Assembly: GCF_026151205.1 (NCBI RefSeq) | Contig: NC_087084.1 | Coordinates: 10,815,453 to 10,879,452 of the forward strand | Source: Bolinopsis microptera | Lineage: Eukaryota; Ctenophora; Tentaculata; Lobata; Bolinopsidae | Reading direction: 5' to 3' | Length of the DNA stretch: 64,000 nt | Part shown: positions 22,757 to 37,500 of the stretch, piece after piece | How positions within the stretch are numbered: position 1 is the first letter of the stretch | Layout of the letters: each line of letters starts with the position of its first letter | Program-made: the position numbers and the translations under genes | The notes under the pieces: generated by a model | Database searches by the model: none | What the model was told of the DNA's origin: nothing | The model's input: only the letters and a program-made list of their open reading frames with translations

Positions 22757-23483
22757 GATAAATTAAGCAGGTGAAGTAAAAACAGCAACAGTTGAGAGTA
22801 AATTGATCAGACATAATAGTGAATTTCAGCGCTCAAACCTGAGAATAACCAAACCACAAAAAATACAAAGTACACCTGTGAAGTTGGAGTCAAACGAAAT
22901 GATCCCAATCGAGATTTTATGCCCCTTACAACGACTATTGATGTTGATGTTGACGTTAAGTTTTAAATCAACATATTATTATGAAAATATGAACCACAAT
23001 TCTAATATTTATTCATTGTTGGTCAAAATGAAAAAGAATCGAAAGTTTTCAATTCCATCTGCGAGCTCAAATTACTGACAACGACAGCTACATGTCAATT
23101 TAATAATATTAATAACTGATTAACGATAACAAGTTAAATGATTTAGTTAAATAACAGCCACCAAAACTTTAGATACAAGGAAATAAAAATGATTCGAACA
23201 AGAGGAAACAGGAAATACAGAAACATGTTTGACGGAATTTGAATAAAAGGAGGATCTCACCCCAGCAAAACCTATTGATAGACAAAAAATTGAAATTTAA
23301 CGGTTTTATTGATTGTTGCTTTATGTTCTAGATTTGATATTACTGTTAGTATAGTTATTTACCACCAAAAGGAAAAACGAGGTCTGATCGTCATCTTCTT
23401 ACAGCGTTCGATGTCTGTGTGAAGGTAAAATGATGACATCCTCTGGATCAGACAGAGGTCGAGTATTATATCGGGATTACTTC

Positions 23484-25326
23484 TGTAGTAGTTGTACAGC
23501 AATACTAAGGTAATGGGACTGCTGCGGACCTCTACCAGCCAAACCTTGTTGACAAAGCCGCAGTCAAGGTTCGGTGAACGGTAGTTAAAAGCGCTTAAGG
23601 GACATAAGCTTCAAAGTGGTAGAGCAGCATTATATATACATCATGTAGTGGCCATCTTGAGAAATGAGTAATAGGTAGAATGTAAGATTGTTCCTTCATA
23701 AATAGCCTTTTCCTCACTCTCAAACTGTTCTACCTATTACTCATTTCTCAAGATGTTCACTACATGATGTATGTATATAATGCTGCTCTACCACTTTAAC
23801 TCTACCACGGGGAGATACACCAAAAAAGTTTTTGCTCCGAACATCGATTTTATTTTATATTATGGTTAAATAGAATAAAATAATAAGAGGTTGCACACCT
23901 TAAAAATTTTCTAAAAATAGTCCCTCATCGAGAAAAAATATATTTTTCTTTTTCAAAAATGTTTAAAATTTGGAGAAGTCTGTCACTGTAATACCGATAG
24001 TTCGGCCATTTTAAAAGTTTTTTTGGTTGATTTTTTTACTGAACATTACTTACACTCCGTACAAGAAGCCCTTAAAAGGATTTTATAATTCAAACATAAA
24101 TGACAAAGTTACAGACCAAACAAGGTCGAGAGAAGCAAAATTGAAATTTTTGTAAAAATCAAAGTTGTATATTTTACCATTCACCCAGGTCATAAGATAT
24201 CGCTTCAAAAATTCTTGTGAGTGTAGCTGATGATCATATCCAACTTTTTGGAGCAGGATTTCTCTCAATGCCGAGTTTTAAGGTATGAAATGTAGCCTCA
24301 AACGACTTAGTAAAATTCATCGTAAAAAAGGGCCAAACATGGCAGATTTAAGGCTTAAAATGCGTATAACTCAAAAAGTGTCAGTTTTTTTGAAATAATT
24401 TTTACAGGATCGTAATCAGCTTGGTAAGAAGAATCTTTTAGTACCAAATTTATAATAGTTAAAGACACTCAATTTGTAAAAAAATGTGTTAAATTTGTAC
24501 AAAATTGATACAAGGTGGGACCCTTGTGTTCGAGCTGGAAAATTATTTAAAACAATTTGTCTTCTAAAATCACCTATTTGGTACTAAAAGATTCGTCTTC
24601 TCAAGCTGATTACGATTCTGTAAAAATTATTCCAAAAAACTGATACTTTTTGAGTTATACGCATTTTAAGCCTTAAATATGCCATGTTTGGCCCTTTTTT
24701 ACGATGAATTTTACTAAGTCGTTTGAGGCTACATTTCATACCTTAAAACTCGACATTGAGAGAAATCCTGCCATAAAAAGTTGGATATGATCATCAGCTA
24801 CACTCACAAGAATTTTTGAAGCGATATCTTATGACCTGGGTGAATGGTAAAATATACAACTTTGATTTTTACAAAAATTTCAATTTTGCTTCTCTCGACC
24901 TTGTTTGGTCTGTAACTTTGTTGTTTGTCATTTATGTTTGAATTATAAAATCCTTTTAAGGGCTTCTTGTACGGAGTGTAAGTAATGTTCAGTAAAAAAA
25001 TCAACCAAAAAACTTTTAAAATGGCCGAACTATCGGTATTACAGTGACAGACTTCTCCAAATTTTAAACATTTTTGAAAAAGAAAAATATATTTTTTCTC
25101 GATGAGGGACTATTTTTAGAAAATTTGTAAGGTGTGAAATCTTATTCTTTTTGTCTATTTAACCATAATATAAAATAAAATCGATGTTCGGAGCAAAAAC
25201 GTTTTTGTTGTATCTCCCCTTAACTACCGTTCACCGAACCTTGACTGCGGCTTGGTTACAAGGTTTGGCTGGTAGAGGGTCCGCAGTAGTCCCATTATCT
25301 TTAGTATTGCACTGTACAACTACTAC
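23484..25326. mobile_element. 1.84-kb palindromic (foldback) element
   Basis: The left arm (23484 to about 24446) is the inverted copy of the right arm (about 24575-25326), with an unpaired centre of about 130 bp. Ends read GTAGTAGTTGTACAG / CTGTACAACTACTAC. The left arm is interrupted at 23590-23815 by a smaller palindrome. Open frames in it are symmetrical shadows. Part of the arm (AAATAATTTTTA..GTAATCAGC) recurs in the element at 47238-48321. Confidence 0.85.
23617..23808. mobile_element. Small palindromic MITE nested in the foldback arm
   Basis: Arms of about 80 bp beginning AAAGTGGTAGAGCAGCATTA and ending with its inverse; absent from the opposite arm of the host palindrome, so it inserted after that formed. 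Confidence 0.8.
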
Positions 25327-25599
25327 AAAAGGAAAACCGTAAGTTATGCACTTTTTAGACGGCATGTTTATTTAAGTTCAACTTGGATTATAGACGTACT
25401 TGGAGGGATGATAATTAATAACCCTACACTCGACTGTCACGTGATTTTTTCATTCCGTTTTCTAGCTGGCCCTGAACGACTATTCGAAACCCTAACCCTC
25501 TAATCTGATCCTAACCCTAACCCTTACCCAATCCCTAACAAAGGCATATGCTGAAATCCTAACCCAAACGAGAAATTGGACCAACTTCCTTAAACGGTC

Positions 25600-26710
25600 A
25601 TATCAGTAACGGTCTGCAGCAATCATAAGCGGAGTGCCACAGGGTACAGTTTTGGGCACGCTGCTTTTCATTTTGTTCATTAATGACATGAAGCTGTGCA
25701 TCACAGGATGTGTCATTAAATTCTTTGCTGACGATACACGGATTTTGAGGCACATCTATACACTTGAAGATGCAAGTATACTGCAAAATGATCTCAACTC
25801 TGTCATCGACTGGGCAAGATGCAATAACATGTCATTGCATGAGGATAAATTTGAGTTACTCGTGCACAAACACTGTCCCCGAAACAGCTTGCAAGACCTC
25901 CCTTTTGCCATCCAACTTATCAAGTTTCGCATGGTAACATAATGTACCCTACGGATGCAGTCAAAGACCTGGGGGTTTTGATTTCGGCGGACTTGTCTTA
26001 AAGCTCCCATGTTACTATGATAGCAGATCGTGCCCGTAAAGTTGCCTCTTGGGTTCTGAGCGCTTTTAGATCAAGAAACAAGATCACTATGCTGACCCTC
26101 TACAAGTCATTAGTCAGAAGCCATCTCGAGTACTGAATTGTCCCCTCTGGAATTCAACTAAGCAAGCTGATATCGCGCTGAGCTAGAGGGAGTACAACGT
26201 ACATTTACGTCCAAAATACATGGTGTGCAACATCTGAACTATTGGCAGAGATTGAAGGCCTTAAAATTGATGTCACTTCAACGGAGGAGAGAACGTTACA
26301 CTATCATTCATATGTGGAAGATTCTACACAAGAAGTGTCCTAATGATGTCAACGTTCAGTTTACAGATACACTCTGATATGGCCAGAAAGCAGTAGTCCC
26401 TAGCTTGTCAACGTCCAGTAGCCAAAGGAATCAAACGATCTTTGACAGCTCATTTGCAGTGATGGGGCCTCGATTGTGGAACATCATTTCCGCAAACCTG
26501 CACCTTATCGAGGACCCCCTACGCTTCAAGTCATTGTTGACGGAGTTTGTTACATCTATTCCGGACGAACCTCCTGTTACTGGATATTGTTGCCAGAACG
26601 GGAATTCGTTATTGAACTGGAGCGCAGAAAAGACAGCAACTTCGCTGCACGGGTGGTCAGCCGTTCTGATGACCCGATAGAGGATCTATGAAGCAACCCC
26701 AAGTAACCCA
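25600..26710 (+). pseudogene. 5'-truncated, frameshifted LINE reverse transcriptase
   Basis: Starts inside the RT domain: GVPQGTVLGTLLFILFIND, then FFADDTRILRHI with the FADD active site kept, and DWARCNNMSLHEDKFE. Further 3' blocks (DLGVLISADLS, TLYKSLVRSHLEY) continue in other frames through several stops to about 26700, ending with the usual LINE C-terminal fragments (NQTIFDSSFAVMGPRLWNII). It differs from the LINE at 19.6-21.4 kb. Non-functional. Confidence 0.85.
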
Positions 26711-27889
26711 AGTAAGTAGTATCACGTGATCGAGATAGTTTTTCGCCAATATCTCGCCAGGATCAGGGGGGAGGCATTTTAATCCTATGTCAAGGGGGTG
26801 ATTCGGGATCAGCGTCCGAAAATAAATCGATCCGATCCGGGTTGGTTTCAGCTGTCGGGGGCCCTTTTAGAAAAATCTCGAAGATCGAGTGTAGAGTGAT
26901 TTAGCACGCTCGTACATGGAGTAAACCAAAGTAAACAAGACTTCAGGTTCCGTCAAGCATGAACAGGCTCGGTGTTTGGTTTTGACTTTGTGAACTACGA
27001 ATTTATCACTTTTGTCTATCCATTACATTATATGTATTTAATAAATATCAATCGTAGTTTTGAAATTAGTTTGATTGCCTGAAAACTTGTTTCATCCTCA
27101 ACAGTACAGACTAAAATAACATATTCAATATTCAAATCAACAGTAAAAGTAAAATTGTGATGAAACATTTATAGGAAAATGTAACGATCACATGATCACA
27201 TCTCATAACGATTCGTGGCATTATACTAATCATATGGTGTAAGCGTTTTATTGTTTAAAAAATAGAAAATTAAATTTGATTATCAGTAGTTTTTTTCAAT
27301 AAATCATCAATCGCGCATGACTTCAATAAAGTCTTTACTCATTAACGTATGTCGTAGAAATAAAACGTGTTCGACAGAGAGCATGCAGCTTAGTAACTTT
27401 GTAGATTATAAAACTACAAGGGATAATAAAAAACAACGCCCAAGTCTAATCTTTTCCTGAAACAAATGAGTAAATGTAAGTAAAAATTTCACTGCAGTTT
27501 CTGCCAATATTTCTTGTCAGCTAAATTACGGAGAAAATACAGATCAAAAATATCATTAAGACTTTGAGAAAAATGTTTTGTTTAAATAAATCGCGCACAA
27601 TAAGCGAGAATAAATTGCTTTGGGTTTGATTGGTTTTTAATAGATAATAGAAATTAATGAACAATAGTTTTTTTTCCAATAAATGATTAATCTGAATCAC
27701 CTATATAATATCCTTCTGGAATGTGGCGAACTTTCTTGTCTGTACTGACTGAAAAGTTAACTTAATATTGTTCAACTGTGTCACTTTATCAGCTTATCAA
27801 ATCACATGAGAGATGATAGAAACAACCATATTTATCAGCAAACAACAATAATAATATGGTGAACCTAGCAAGCTAGGAAGGAGGGGCCG
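26711..27889. other. Intergenic, nothing recognised
   Basis: AT-rich, no open frame with family features; two TTTTTTTCCAATAAATCA-like stretches near 27290 and 27670 are weakly repeated. Confidence 0.6.
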
Positions 27890-28160
27890 ATTTTCTTAAT
27901 GTGTGGCGTTCCACTACGGTACAAATTTCCCTGCAGCATAGTCGTGAGTTGGAACGCAACCCCAGGTATATCACTCGTATATGCACTCGTGTTATTTTCG
28001 CAGCTCTAATGAGAGCCACTGTCATTTTGATTCACACCATGGTTTGGTGAGTGACGGCTGCCATTCAGTTTTGAGATCTTGGCCCAATTCGGATTCGAAC
28101 TCGCAACCTCGCCAGTAGACAAGCGGACTAACCGACTTAGCCACTAAGCCACTAAAGCAC
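27890..28160 (-). mobile_element. tRNA-derived SINE (minus strand)
   Basis: Read on the minus strand the head has an A-box-like TGGCTAAGTCGG and a B box GCGAGTTCGAATCC, spaced as in tRNA genes. The body does not fold as a full tRNA cloverleaf, and no tRNA-sized unit can be closed. Confidence 0.65.
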
Positions 28161-29033
28161 GACTTAACAAATAAGATTGGATTAAATAATTACGATAAAA
28201 TTAACTGGTTGATAGCAAATTATGTGTACTAAAAGGTTAACAGAAACCGAACCAATCTGATTTGAACAGGGTAATCACAATTTACAAATTGTATAACAAT
28301 CTGTATGCTAGAAGTACAAGTGTTGGGCCGGAAGAACGCCTTCAATTACTCCTAATCGGGTGTATTCAACACTTTGATTTGAACAACTTGCAACGCCAAT
28401 TTCTTTCCATGAATGTATCGGCCGGGACTTTAAGTTCACTATCGCAGTGGAAATGCAAAAGTATAAACCCGCCTACGTAATATATTTGAAAACACACATA
28501 ACACTGTCGTATGAAAGTATGAACTCTCTCTACAGTCCAAACAGACCGCTTATATGAGTGCAATTCGCCTTAATAAGCTTATAGTATTAACTTATAGTAT
28601 AACCTGATTATGATTCATGTACCAACGTGCTACATAACATGCAGTATTGGGAGAGAGAGCGAGGAGGGAGAAAAAGAAAGTCATTTTATGTTACATTTGT
28701 GGTAGAAAACCATCAATTAGACCACTTTACAACCGACTAATTTGAAAAACCTTATTCATTCGGCTTTGTCAGAGTTTTGTCGAAACTATACCGAAAAAAC
28801 CAGTCCCGTAACTCTTACCGTTTTCTTGATTAAGCCGCTCGGCAATTTACCGCACACACACAGACAGACAGACAGACAGACAGTTTGCTTGTTTGGGGAC
28901 TGGTTTGTAAGCCAGTCAATGTTTACGAATATAATAATTTTATTACATAATCATAAATGCATATCATAAATAGATCAAATCTGAAACAGAAATTTGCACG
29001 CAGTTAATAAATTAAAAATTAAAAAAAGACAGA

Positions 29034-29373
<340 letters not shown>

Positions 29374-29375
29374 TC

Positions 29376-29700
29376 TGAGATTATTGTTTAAGTACTATTG
29401 GATACCAGAGGGCACTCCGGATAGAATTACTCACCTAATGCGACTCAGTAGGTAAATACTAAATACTCCTACCCTTTTTAACTGGGGCAGTGAAATCTCG
29501 ACCGAAAGCCGTGTTACACTATTATATATATACTAGTGTAACCCGGCCTCCGGCCGGGATTTCACTGCCGCAGTTAAAAAGGGTAGGAGCATTTACCCGT
29601 TGAGTCAACACCCGCATTAGGTGAACAATTCTATTCGGAGTGCCCTCACGTATCCAATGGTATCTTAAACAATAGTAATAGTATCTTAAACAATAATCAA
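29376..29700. repeat. ~320-bp imperfect hairpin repeat
   Basis: Two inverted arms centred near 29522; the inner part is CTCCTACCCTTTTTAACTG / inverse. The outer part (GGCACTCCGGATAGAATT) pairs with 29620-29645. Flanked by two copies of a dispersed repeat (28750-28880 and 29945-30110) containing ACTCTTACCGTTTT and GACAGACAGACAG. Confidence 0.8.
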
Positions 29701-30170
29701 TAGAAATTAACCCTTAACACCACACCCGCCTATCATATTTGTGAACATGCATAACATTGTCGTATGAAAGTATGAACTCTCTCTCTCTGCAGTCCAAACA
29801 GTGCCCCCTCCCCTAATAAGATTATAGTATAGACAGCGAATCTTACCCGGGTAACTCAATTACACTAATTATGCAGCTACATATGCGAGCCCCGTAACTC
29901 TTACCGTTCTGCTCAAGCCATTTTATGTAACATTTGTGGTACAAAACCATCAATTAAACCACTTACCAACGACCGATTTAAAAAACCTTTATCATTTAAC
30001 TTCGTCAGAGTTTTTTCGGCACTTTACCGAAAAAATCAGTCCCGCAACTCTTACCGTTTTATTGATTAAGCCGCTCGGAAATTACAAACAGACAGACAGA
30101 CAGACAGAAAACACACATTCTGGGATTATTAGTTAGATATAGTAGTAATACTAGTAGTAACTTAATAATC

Positions 30171-32281
30171 AGGGAACAAGCACTAAAGTGCTTGGTAAAG
30201 CACAAGTTTACGATTTTAATTAATCAATTTAATCAATTGAATGTCTTTAAACCTTTTCAATTTCAATATTCTATGGAGTTATTCTGTAGGTAAATAGATA
30301 TTACTATAACAACGAGACAGTTAAACCACTGTCTCTATGGTGAATGGTGATCCCATATAATTGGGAACGGTGAACTCAGCTGCGTACACGTTACGTTACC
30401 ATCGTTACTATTGTACCAGTACACATTACCATTGTACACGTTACCATCGTTTGCTGGCATAATCGGCATTTGATGGAAACATTCAGTTACGTCGAAGTCG
30501 ATCTTGGCCCAGACTCATGCTCTAAACGGATAGCTCATAACTGGCAGCAGTTTAGAAATACGCTGACGTGGTGTATTCAACAAGTCTAGGCAAAAGTTTT
30601 TTTTAAAACAGGGCTGTTTATGCAGCTGAGGAAATTAATTACTGTGCTAAGACGCTATAATTAATTAAATGAGACACTGAAAGTGGTACAAAGAACAACA
30701 TCGACATGAACCGGAGATGAGATGAAAACCATTTTTATTAACTTTAAGCGATAAATATTAAATATAAAGATAAAAATAACGATATATCGAGCAAATCAAA
30801 ACAGCCGAGAAAGAAGAAAAGAAGTAAATCACATACCTATTACCTATATAAACCACAGTAAGTAGAGTAAACCATACAATACTGAACACTTGAGCGATGT
30901 GCTCATCACTTATAAAATATAAAGTTTCATTAAATATACACCATCCGCTACTCATCTGTGGAGCCGTGAAGTGAGAAGAAGAAGGAATGCTGCCACCTAA
31001 CACATTTTTGCGACATTTAACAACCATGTTTAATTACAGAAGGTTGGAACTCGCGGCAGAACAATGTGTGCTGTGTGTGTGAGCTGGATACTGGATAATA
31101 ATGACGGTGACTTAAAATTTTGTAGTCCGAAAATATGTTTTTTTCTTCCGCGACGATAAACCGCCGAATTTCGTTCCAATTAAATATGTCGTGTGTGTGT
31201 GTAACTGAGTGGTCGTGAGGGAGAGATTTGAGGGGGCCTATAGAAGAGAGATATGTGTAGAGCTCCTAATTGGGTGTCTTTCGGGAATTTGTGGAAAACT
31301 CAAACTTATTTTATTTTTAGCGTCAGGAGACTCAACCTCAGATACGGAGGGCAAAATGAAAGTATGCAGTATAGAATATAAATGTACTCAATTTTTAGAT
31401 AAATCTAAATCTCCACCTGCTACGTGACAAAGCTAGCGAAAAACCATTATAGGCGGCGCCCATCGGAACTCTCGAAGAAAGTATACAGGGTGTTTTATAA
31501 ATACTAAATGATGTCCTGTTTTTGGTTATAATGCACAAACAAAAAAAATATGAATATGACGAGTCACAACGTTCCTACCCTTGCATTTAGACATCGCGTT
31601 ATTGTGGTATGTTAGAATATAGACTTGAGGAGCCAATAATAATTGTTTGGTATATATAATTGTATGTGACTATGTCAAATGAGGGAACTAAAAATCATGA
31701 AACCTGCTTTAACTTCACTTAATGAGCTTTAAGCGCGACTATAAACAACTCAAGAAATGAACGAGGAATGCGCGTAGGGCTGGGTTTACAAACAGCTATG
31801 ATTTTCTAAATTAATGCTGCATCCTTGTTAAGTTATTATATGTATTATTACTTTATTATATGTAATAATTTCTGTATGATGCTTGGTATGAAGCTAAACT
31901 CAATTAAGCGGAGTTCCGGTAGAAGCGCTGCTAAATGCTGTACCATCCTACTTCTTATAGTTACACTACAACTTCTACTGCTAATAACTTCCGTTTACCA
32001 AGAGTTAATTTGTCGAGAGCAAATGGAATGTGGGTATTAGAGGGTATTATAATAGTGGTTCGTCTCTTCCTATAAAATGCAATAATTTGATAAGTTACGA
32101 GCAAATCAAATAACTGATCAATTAATTAATTAATCAATTAAGATGTCATTATCTAATTGGCGTGTCAACACACTCCAGAAGCTGTACATCGCTATAAGAC
32201 TATAGCAGGAAACTTTTTTAGGAATTTTTTAATTAGCCCGGCTTTTTGTACGAAAATAAGGTAAAAAAGTAAGGTATTGAT
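30171..32281. other. Intergenic, nothing recognised
   Basis: Short open frames here lack composition, motifs or splice contexts that would support genes. Confidence 0.55.
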
Positions 32282-32645
32282 ACTGATTGAGTAGCTTACT
32301 CAGTAGCACTCAGCATTGAGTAGCACTGAGTGGTACTGTATAGCACTGAGTAGTGAGTAGCACTCGGTAACACTCAGAAACACTCAGTAACACTCAATAA
32401 CACTCAGTAACACTCAGTAACACTCAGTAACACTCAGTAACACTCGGTAACACTCAGTAACACTCAGAAATACTCAGTAACACTCAGTAACACTCAGTAA
32501 CACTCAGTAACACTCAGTAACACTCAGTAACACTCAGTAACACTCAGTAACACTCAGTAACACTCAGTAACACTCAGTAACACTCAGTAACACTCAGCAA
32601 CACTCAGTAACACTCAGTAACACTGAGTAGCACTGAGTAGCACTC
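32282..32645 (+). repeat. 10-bp minisatellite CACTCAGTAA, about 35 copies
   Basis: Nearly perfect in the middle, with CACTGAGTAG variants at both ends. Confidence 0.95.
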
Positions 32646-34385
32646 TGAACTTAGAAGAACTCAATAGTTTGTCTGTTAAATATCTCCAATTCTGATGTGA
32701 AGTAGCTATGGTACTCACCATTGGTACTGCCCACTATAAAAGCCCCTCAATATAAAGCCCCTCAAAATAATCAATTAATTAATTACGGCTCAAGTCTCAA
32801 GTGAGCATCTGATATGGACCACCAATCATGATCCATACAAATTCATCTCCTTGACATGCTTAGAAATTTTAACGATTTAAATCATCTTAGAAATATTGCT
32901 TTTTATTTGACAGAACAAATTGGCGCACAATCCAAGCCTAATAATTATTTTTTCAGAGGAAGATTAGATAGCAGCGTTTACACTATCTATTATTTAGAAC
33001 TTTAGTATGTATAAACATGCAAGTAAGCCCAATTATAAACCAATTTTGTAATTATTTAAATCAGTGACAGCCGCTTTTTACAAACCTGTCATCGTTCAAA
33101 TATGGAGCACTGTGTAAGAGTGATATTTTCTCTACTTACACCTCAGTTCTACACTTCGTCATTATTATTTCTGTTTGGGGTTTTTAATAAATTTTAGAGA
33201 TTAGAATATCGTACGGTGTGTTTTAAATTTTCATGTGTTGCATCATGAGTTTTTTGTTTGGTCATAAGGGTTTTCTTGCTTCCGGCGAGGAAGCGACTAT
33301 TGAGATCAGATGCAAACGTAATAAGTATAATAATTGTAAACACAAGCGCGGTAGCTACTATAATTTCCACATTTCTGTGATTAGGCAGGTTTTAAACGTA
33401 TTCTTTCTGTTTCTCGATTAAATTTTATGGATGTTTTTTGTGTTTTCCTAGCTATTAGAAATACACAGTTGGCCTGATTGTGTTCCTGTCCAGCAAATTT
33501 CTACAGTTGAATATACTCTGATCCACCGATGTCAGTTGTAAACTCAGCAACAATTAGCAGTCAATTTAAGTCATAACATCCACTGTCAACAATAATAATA
33601 ACCATATTATTACGTGGGGTTTTGGTCAAAAAATCTTGATCAGCTGAAAAAAGGCAATGAAATTGTTGATCAGCAGCAAATCTAAACCGCCCACATTTTA
33701 GCCGCCCATATTCTAGCGGATAATTATGCGTCATCATAATGTAATGTTATAGTCAGTTCACACGGAAGCAAATGGTGATGTGTAGTATTATTGTTATTGT
33801 TTGTGTATTTAAATATAAGTATCTGTTAGCACCTACTTGCTTATTTGTTCAGGGAATACAGTAATTGCTCTTAATAATGCCTTCTGTTCACGGTATTTTT
33901 CATAATTGCATATTCTATGGCATTGGTAAGCTCGTTTTGCTTCCGTTTCCTGAAGTTACGAACTTTTAATAGTAGATTTTTCATTTTACAGGTGTTTATA
34001 GTTACTCATTGGTCCTCTAACATTCAATTAAGTTAAGTTGTTTCAAGTTAATCACAATTGCAATTGTATTACGTCCTATTATTATGGCAATATAGTGTAA
34101 TTATAGTGTAATTATAGTGTAATTATAATGTAATTATGATTAAATTATAGTTTAATCATTAATTACACTACTCAATTGATAGATGTTTAGTAAAAATAGC
34201 ACTAATGAGTGACAAACGTGAACCTCCACATGATTGAACGCCGTGTTTCCGTTTTTTATAAAATACTAAACAGTGTTTCAAACAAACACCCATAAAATAC
34301 TAAACAGTGTTTCAAACAAACACCCATTACTCCTCACAGATGGCAAACTAAAGATGGACAAGAATAAACCCAGCTGGTAATAATA
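32646..34385. other. Upstream region of the fusogen gene
   Basis: No coding exon found. Immediately upstream is TTTTTTATAAAATAC at 34251-34266 and a direct repeat of AATACTAAACAGTGTTTCAA (34262 and 34294). It may include the promoter, unproven. Confidence 0.5.
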
Positions 34386-34508
34386 ATGTCTAGATTTATA
34401 ATCCCCCTGGTGTTATTTCTCTCACAGACACACCCGGCTCTGTCTGTGTCGGGAAACTGTGCTAAAAACGTGCTCTGGGATACTGAGATATCTCAACATT
34501 TTAATCAG
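34386..34508 (+). CDS. Fusogen exon 1: start codon and signal peptide
   Basis: Residues 1-41. The ATG opens a hydrophobic leader ([13 protein letters not shown]) with a likely cleavage after residue 22, before the first ectodomain cysteine (GNCAK). The exon ends CAG|GTAATT in phase 0. A TATA-like stretch lies about 130 bp upstream, around 34254, next to a duplicated 32-bp sequence. An untranslated upstream exon cannot be excluded. Confidence 0.8.
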
Positions 34509-37500
34509 GTAATTATTCTTTAAAACAAATTAGGTTGTGATTTAATACAAGTTCTAACCAAATCAAGTATTTATTTGTTACTTAACCATATAAAGCTTTG
34601 ACGGATGGTCAGAAACATTGCTGCACTAAAATACCATGATAAAAATAATTCGCGGGTCTGGCGTGGCCCAAGAGAACAGCAAGAGTTGCAATTAACACGG
34701 CACTAGATATAGACTCTCGGTTTCGCCATTCGAGCTGAAAAATTTTGACGGGCACCATTGGTTTTGGCAGGTTTCATCTTTAAAAAAACGGATTGCACAA
34801 TAACAGATAGGTACACACAGATAATTAAACTAAGATGGCAGTGGTACCCACTGGCACTACCGTTAACACTTCATCAAATAACAACCTGACACCGACATTA
34901 CGGAGGTTGGCAAATTTAACACTTCCGCCATTATACGTTATTTGATCGGCCATAATCATTTATTTTTTGACCTTATTAGGAAATTTATTACGTTTATGAG
35001 CATGCCTGATCAGCCGTGAGAGTCGCGCTGTATAGTGTATAGCAGGATAAAGGGTCCAGTGAATAGTGATTACTCTACCGGTTTTAAAGCTCAACATTTA
35101 CTAACTCTTAAACTGTCAAGAATAAAAGTTAGCGTCGCGTCGGATATTGCAAGACAAGGTTCAAAGATTACACGTTTATCTCAAATGTCTTATGACAAGT
35201 AATCGCTAATTTAATTGCTCGAACCAATTAAGATTTGACACCTTGTAGTAACGAAGACAAACCCTCGCAGGATACCCAGAAATACGTATCAGAAACAAAG
35301 ATATCCTTCTCGATAGGTACTGATAATCCTGTGTTGTTATTGACTGCAGATAAGAAATTTCTTTAATTTTATCACAGATTTTTATAACACGATTTTTTTT
35401 GTTAAGGTGTGTGATCTAGGACTAGAGGTCACTCCGTTTGATTTATTTTTTTACGATCTGACACAATTATTGCATTGTATGATCTATAATTCTAATTCTT
35501 CTAATAACAGGTCTTCACGAGACGGTTTGTTTCGAGATAGAGGGTAAGAATGGTATGACAGAGGACCCCAGCGTGGATGGAAGACAGTATTTCTTCTCCT
35601 TTGAGGATGTCCAGACTATATTCAACTACAAAAACGCTTACACATTCGGGTTGGGAGAACCCAAAGTGAAATGTTTGTGTGATTGTCCGGGAGTTGAGAA
35701 CCATTGCAGTCCCTCCAGGTTAGTTCTGAGAAACGGTCATTGTGATGAGGTGAAATGTTGAACTAAGGGCCAGCTGACCGAATAATCTGTATGTCTAGCA
35801 ATAAATATGAGTATCTCAGTTCACTCAGTTTACTAAAGGTCCCGTACTAAAGTTCCCGTACTAAAGGTCCCGTACTAGGTCCCGTACTAAAGGTCCCGTA
35901 CTAAAGTTCCCGTACTAAAGGTCCCGTACTAGGTCCCGTACTAAAGGTCCCGTACTAAAGGTCCCGTACTAAAGGTCCCGTACTAAAGGTCCCGTACTTA
36001 AGGTCCCGTACTAAAGGTCCCGTACTAAAGGTCCCGTACTAAAGGTCCCGTACTAAAGGTCCCGTACTAAAGTCACTCTCCCCTGTCTGGAGAGTGGATA
36101 CGACCCAAACCTACACCATTCAAAAATTGAATATAGGCGTACAGTGTACACTGTACACGTACTAAAGCTAAAGGTCATGTAACTATAGTGTATAGGCAGA
36201 TTCCCAAACAATCTATACAATGGAGATAATAGCCAATAAGGTAACAATACTTGATGGTGTGTTCAGCGCAATAAAATGTTTCGCAGGATGACTTACAGTT
36301 ACAGTCATCAATGAGGGGATGACAATTAATTAATTGTACGTGTTGAGGCTGGGGGTGGGATATGTTTAATGTTTAATGTAATGTTTGAGGGGTCATAATC
36401 CTTTTAGCGTCTTAAAATGGTGTTTTCTCTGACTAGAGTGGGATATGTTTAATGTAATGTTTGAGGAGTCATAATCCTTTTAGTTCAAGGGGGCTATGTT
36501 TATGAGTCGCATTTAAACTTGATTTCTCTTGGAGAATTTCTCTTTAGACTCTTAACTTGCGAACAAATTGAAGCAGCAAACTTTAGGCTAGAAACTTTAT
36601 TGAATTGAAATAATCATTCCACGTAACAACGTCTTCTTCAGTTCTGTAATAAAATTGTTAAACATGTGTAAAAATTAACGACGGAAAGAAATTTAAAATA
36701 ACATTAAAACAATTTTTTTTTTACACCTGGTAAGAAGTTACAGGACATCTTCTGCCGCTCTCGTCCACTGGATAAGAAGACTTGTGACCTTGGTAACCCT
36801 AACAATTGTGAGATCTGCCCTAGACTCACAGGAACAACATGCTCAACAAAAGGAGCTATTTACTTAGTTACTTGCGAGTTATGTGGTAAGAGATACTGTG
36901 GGGAAACTGAGAGAAGCCTCCATGCTCGTCTGATGGAGCACAGACAGGCTGCTAGGAATCCTAGAGCACATCCAGAGAATGGGGTTGGACAGCACTACGC
37001 ATCTCTACATCCTAACCGAACCCCAGTTTTATCTTTTAAGTTACTTGATTTACAGAGTAAAACTGTTCGTAGAAAGATTGTAGAAGCGATGTATATATTG
37101 AGATTAAGTCCTGAAATGAATGATCGTTCTGAGTTGAGTTATTTGTACAAATATTTAGTCGATGTTTAACTAGTAAATAATGTATTGATAGGACTATCTT
37201 GGATAGTAACCATGACAACCGAGTTATCGTTGCTTAAGTGCTGATTTTATCATTAGTTTTTACACATGAACTGTGAATTCTGAACAACCAGTTTTATGTT
37301 TACTAATTAGTTTAGTATCATGAGTAGTACAGTATTTAGTTGTATTAGCTTACATTTCTTCTTGTCGTATTTTTTGTTGTTTTGACATTTTTTGCAATTA
37401 CATTTTTGGGTCATATTTCGTAAATTTTATTTCTCTGTTTTTGTTTTAATGTTATTTTAAATTTCTTTCCGTCGTTAATTTTTACACATGTTTAACAATT

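Noticed and set aside
24083-25004. Two similar short open frames on the minus strand
   Set aside because: Both come from the arms of the palindrome and mirror each other; no codon or domain signal.
28060-28160. A tRNA gene on the minus strand
   Set aside because: Has A- and B-box-like words but no closing acceptor stem or anticodon arm that I can fold; fits a SINE head.
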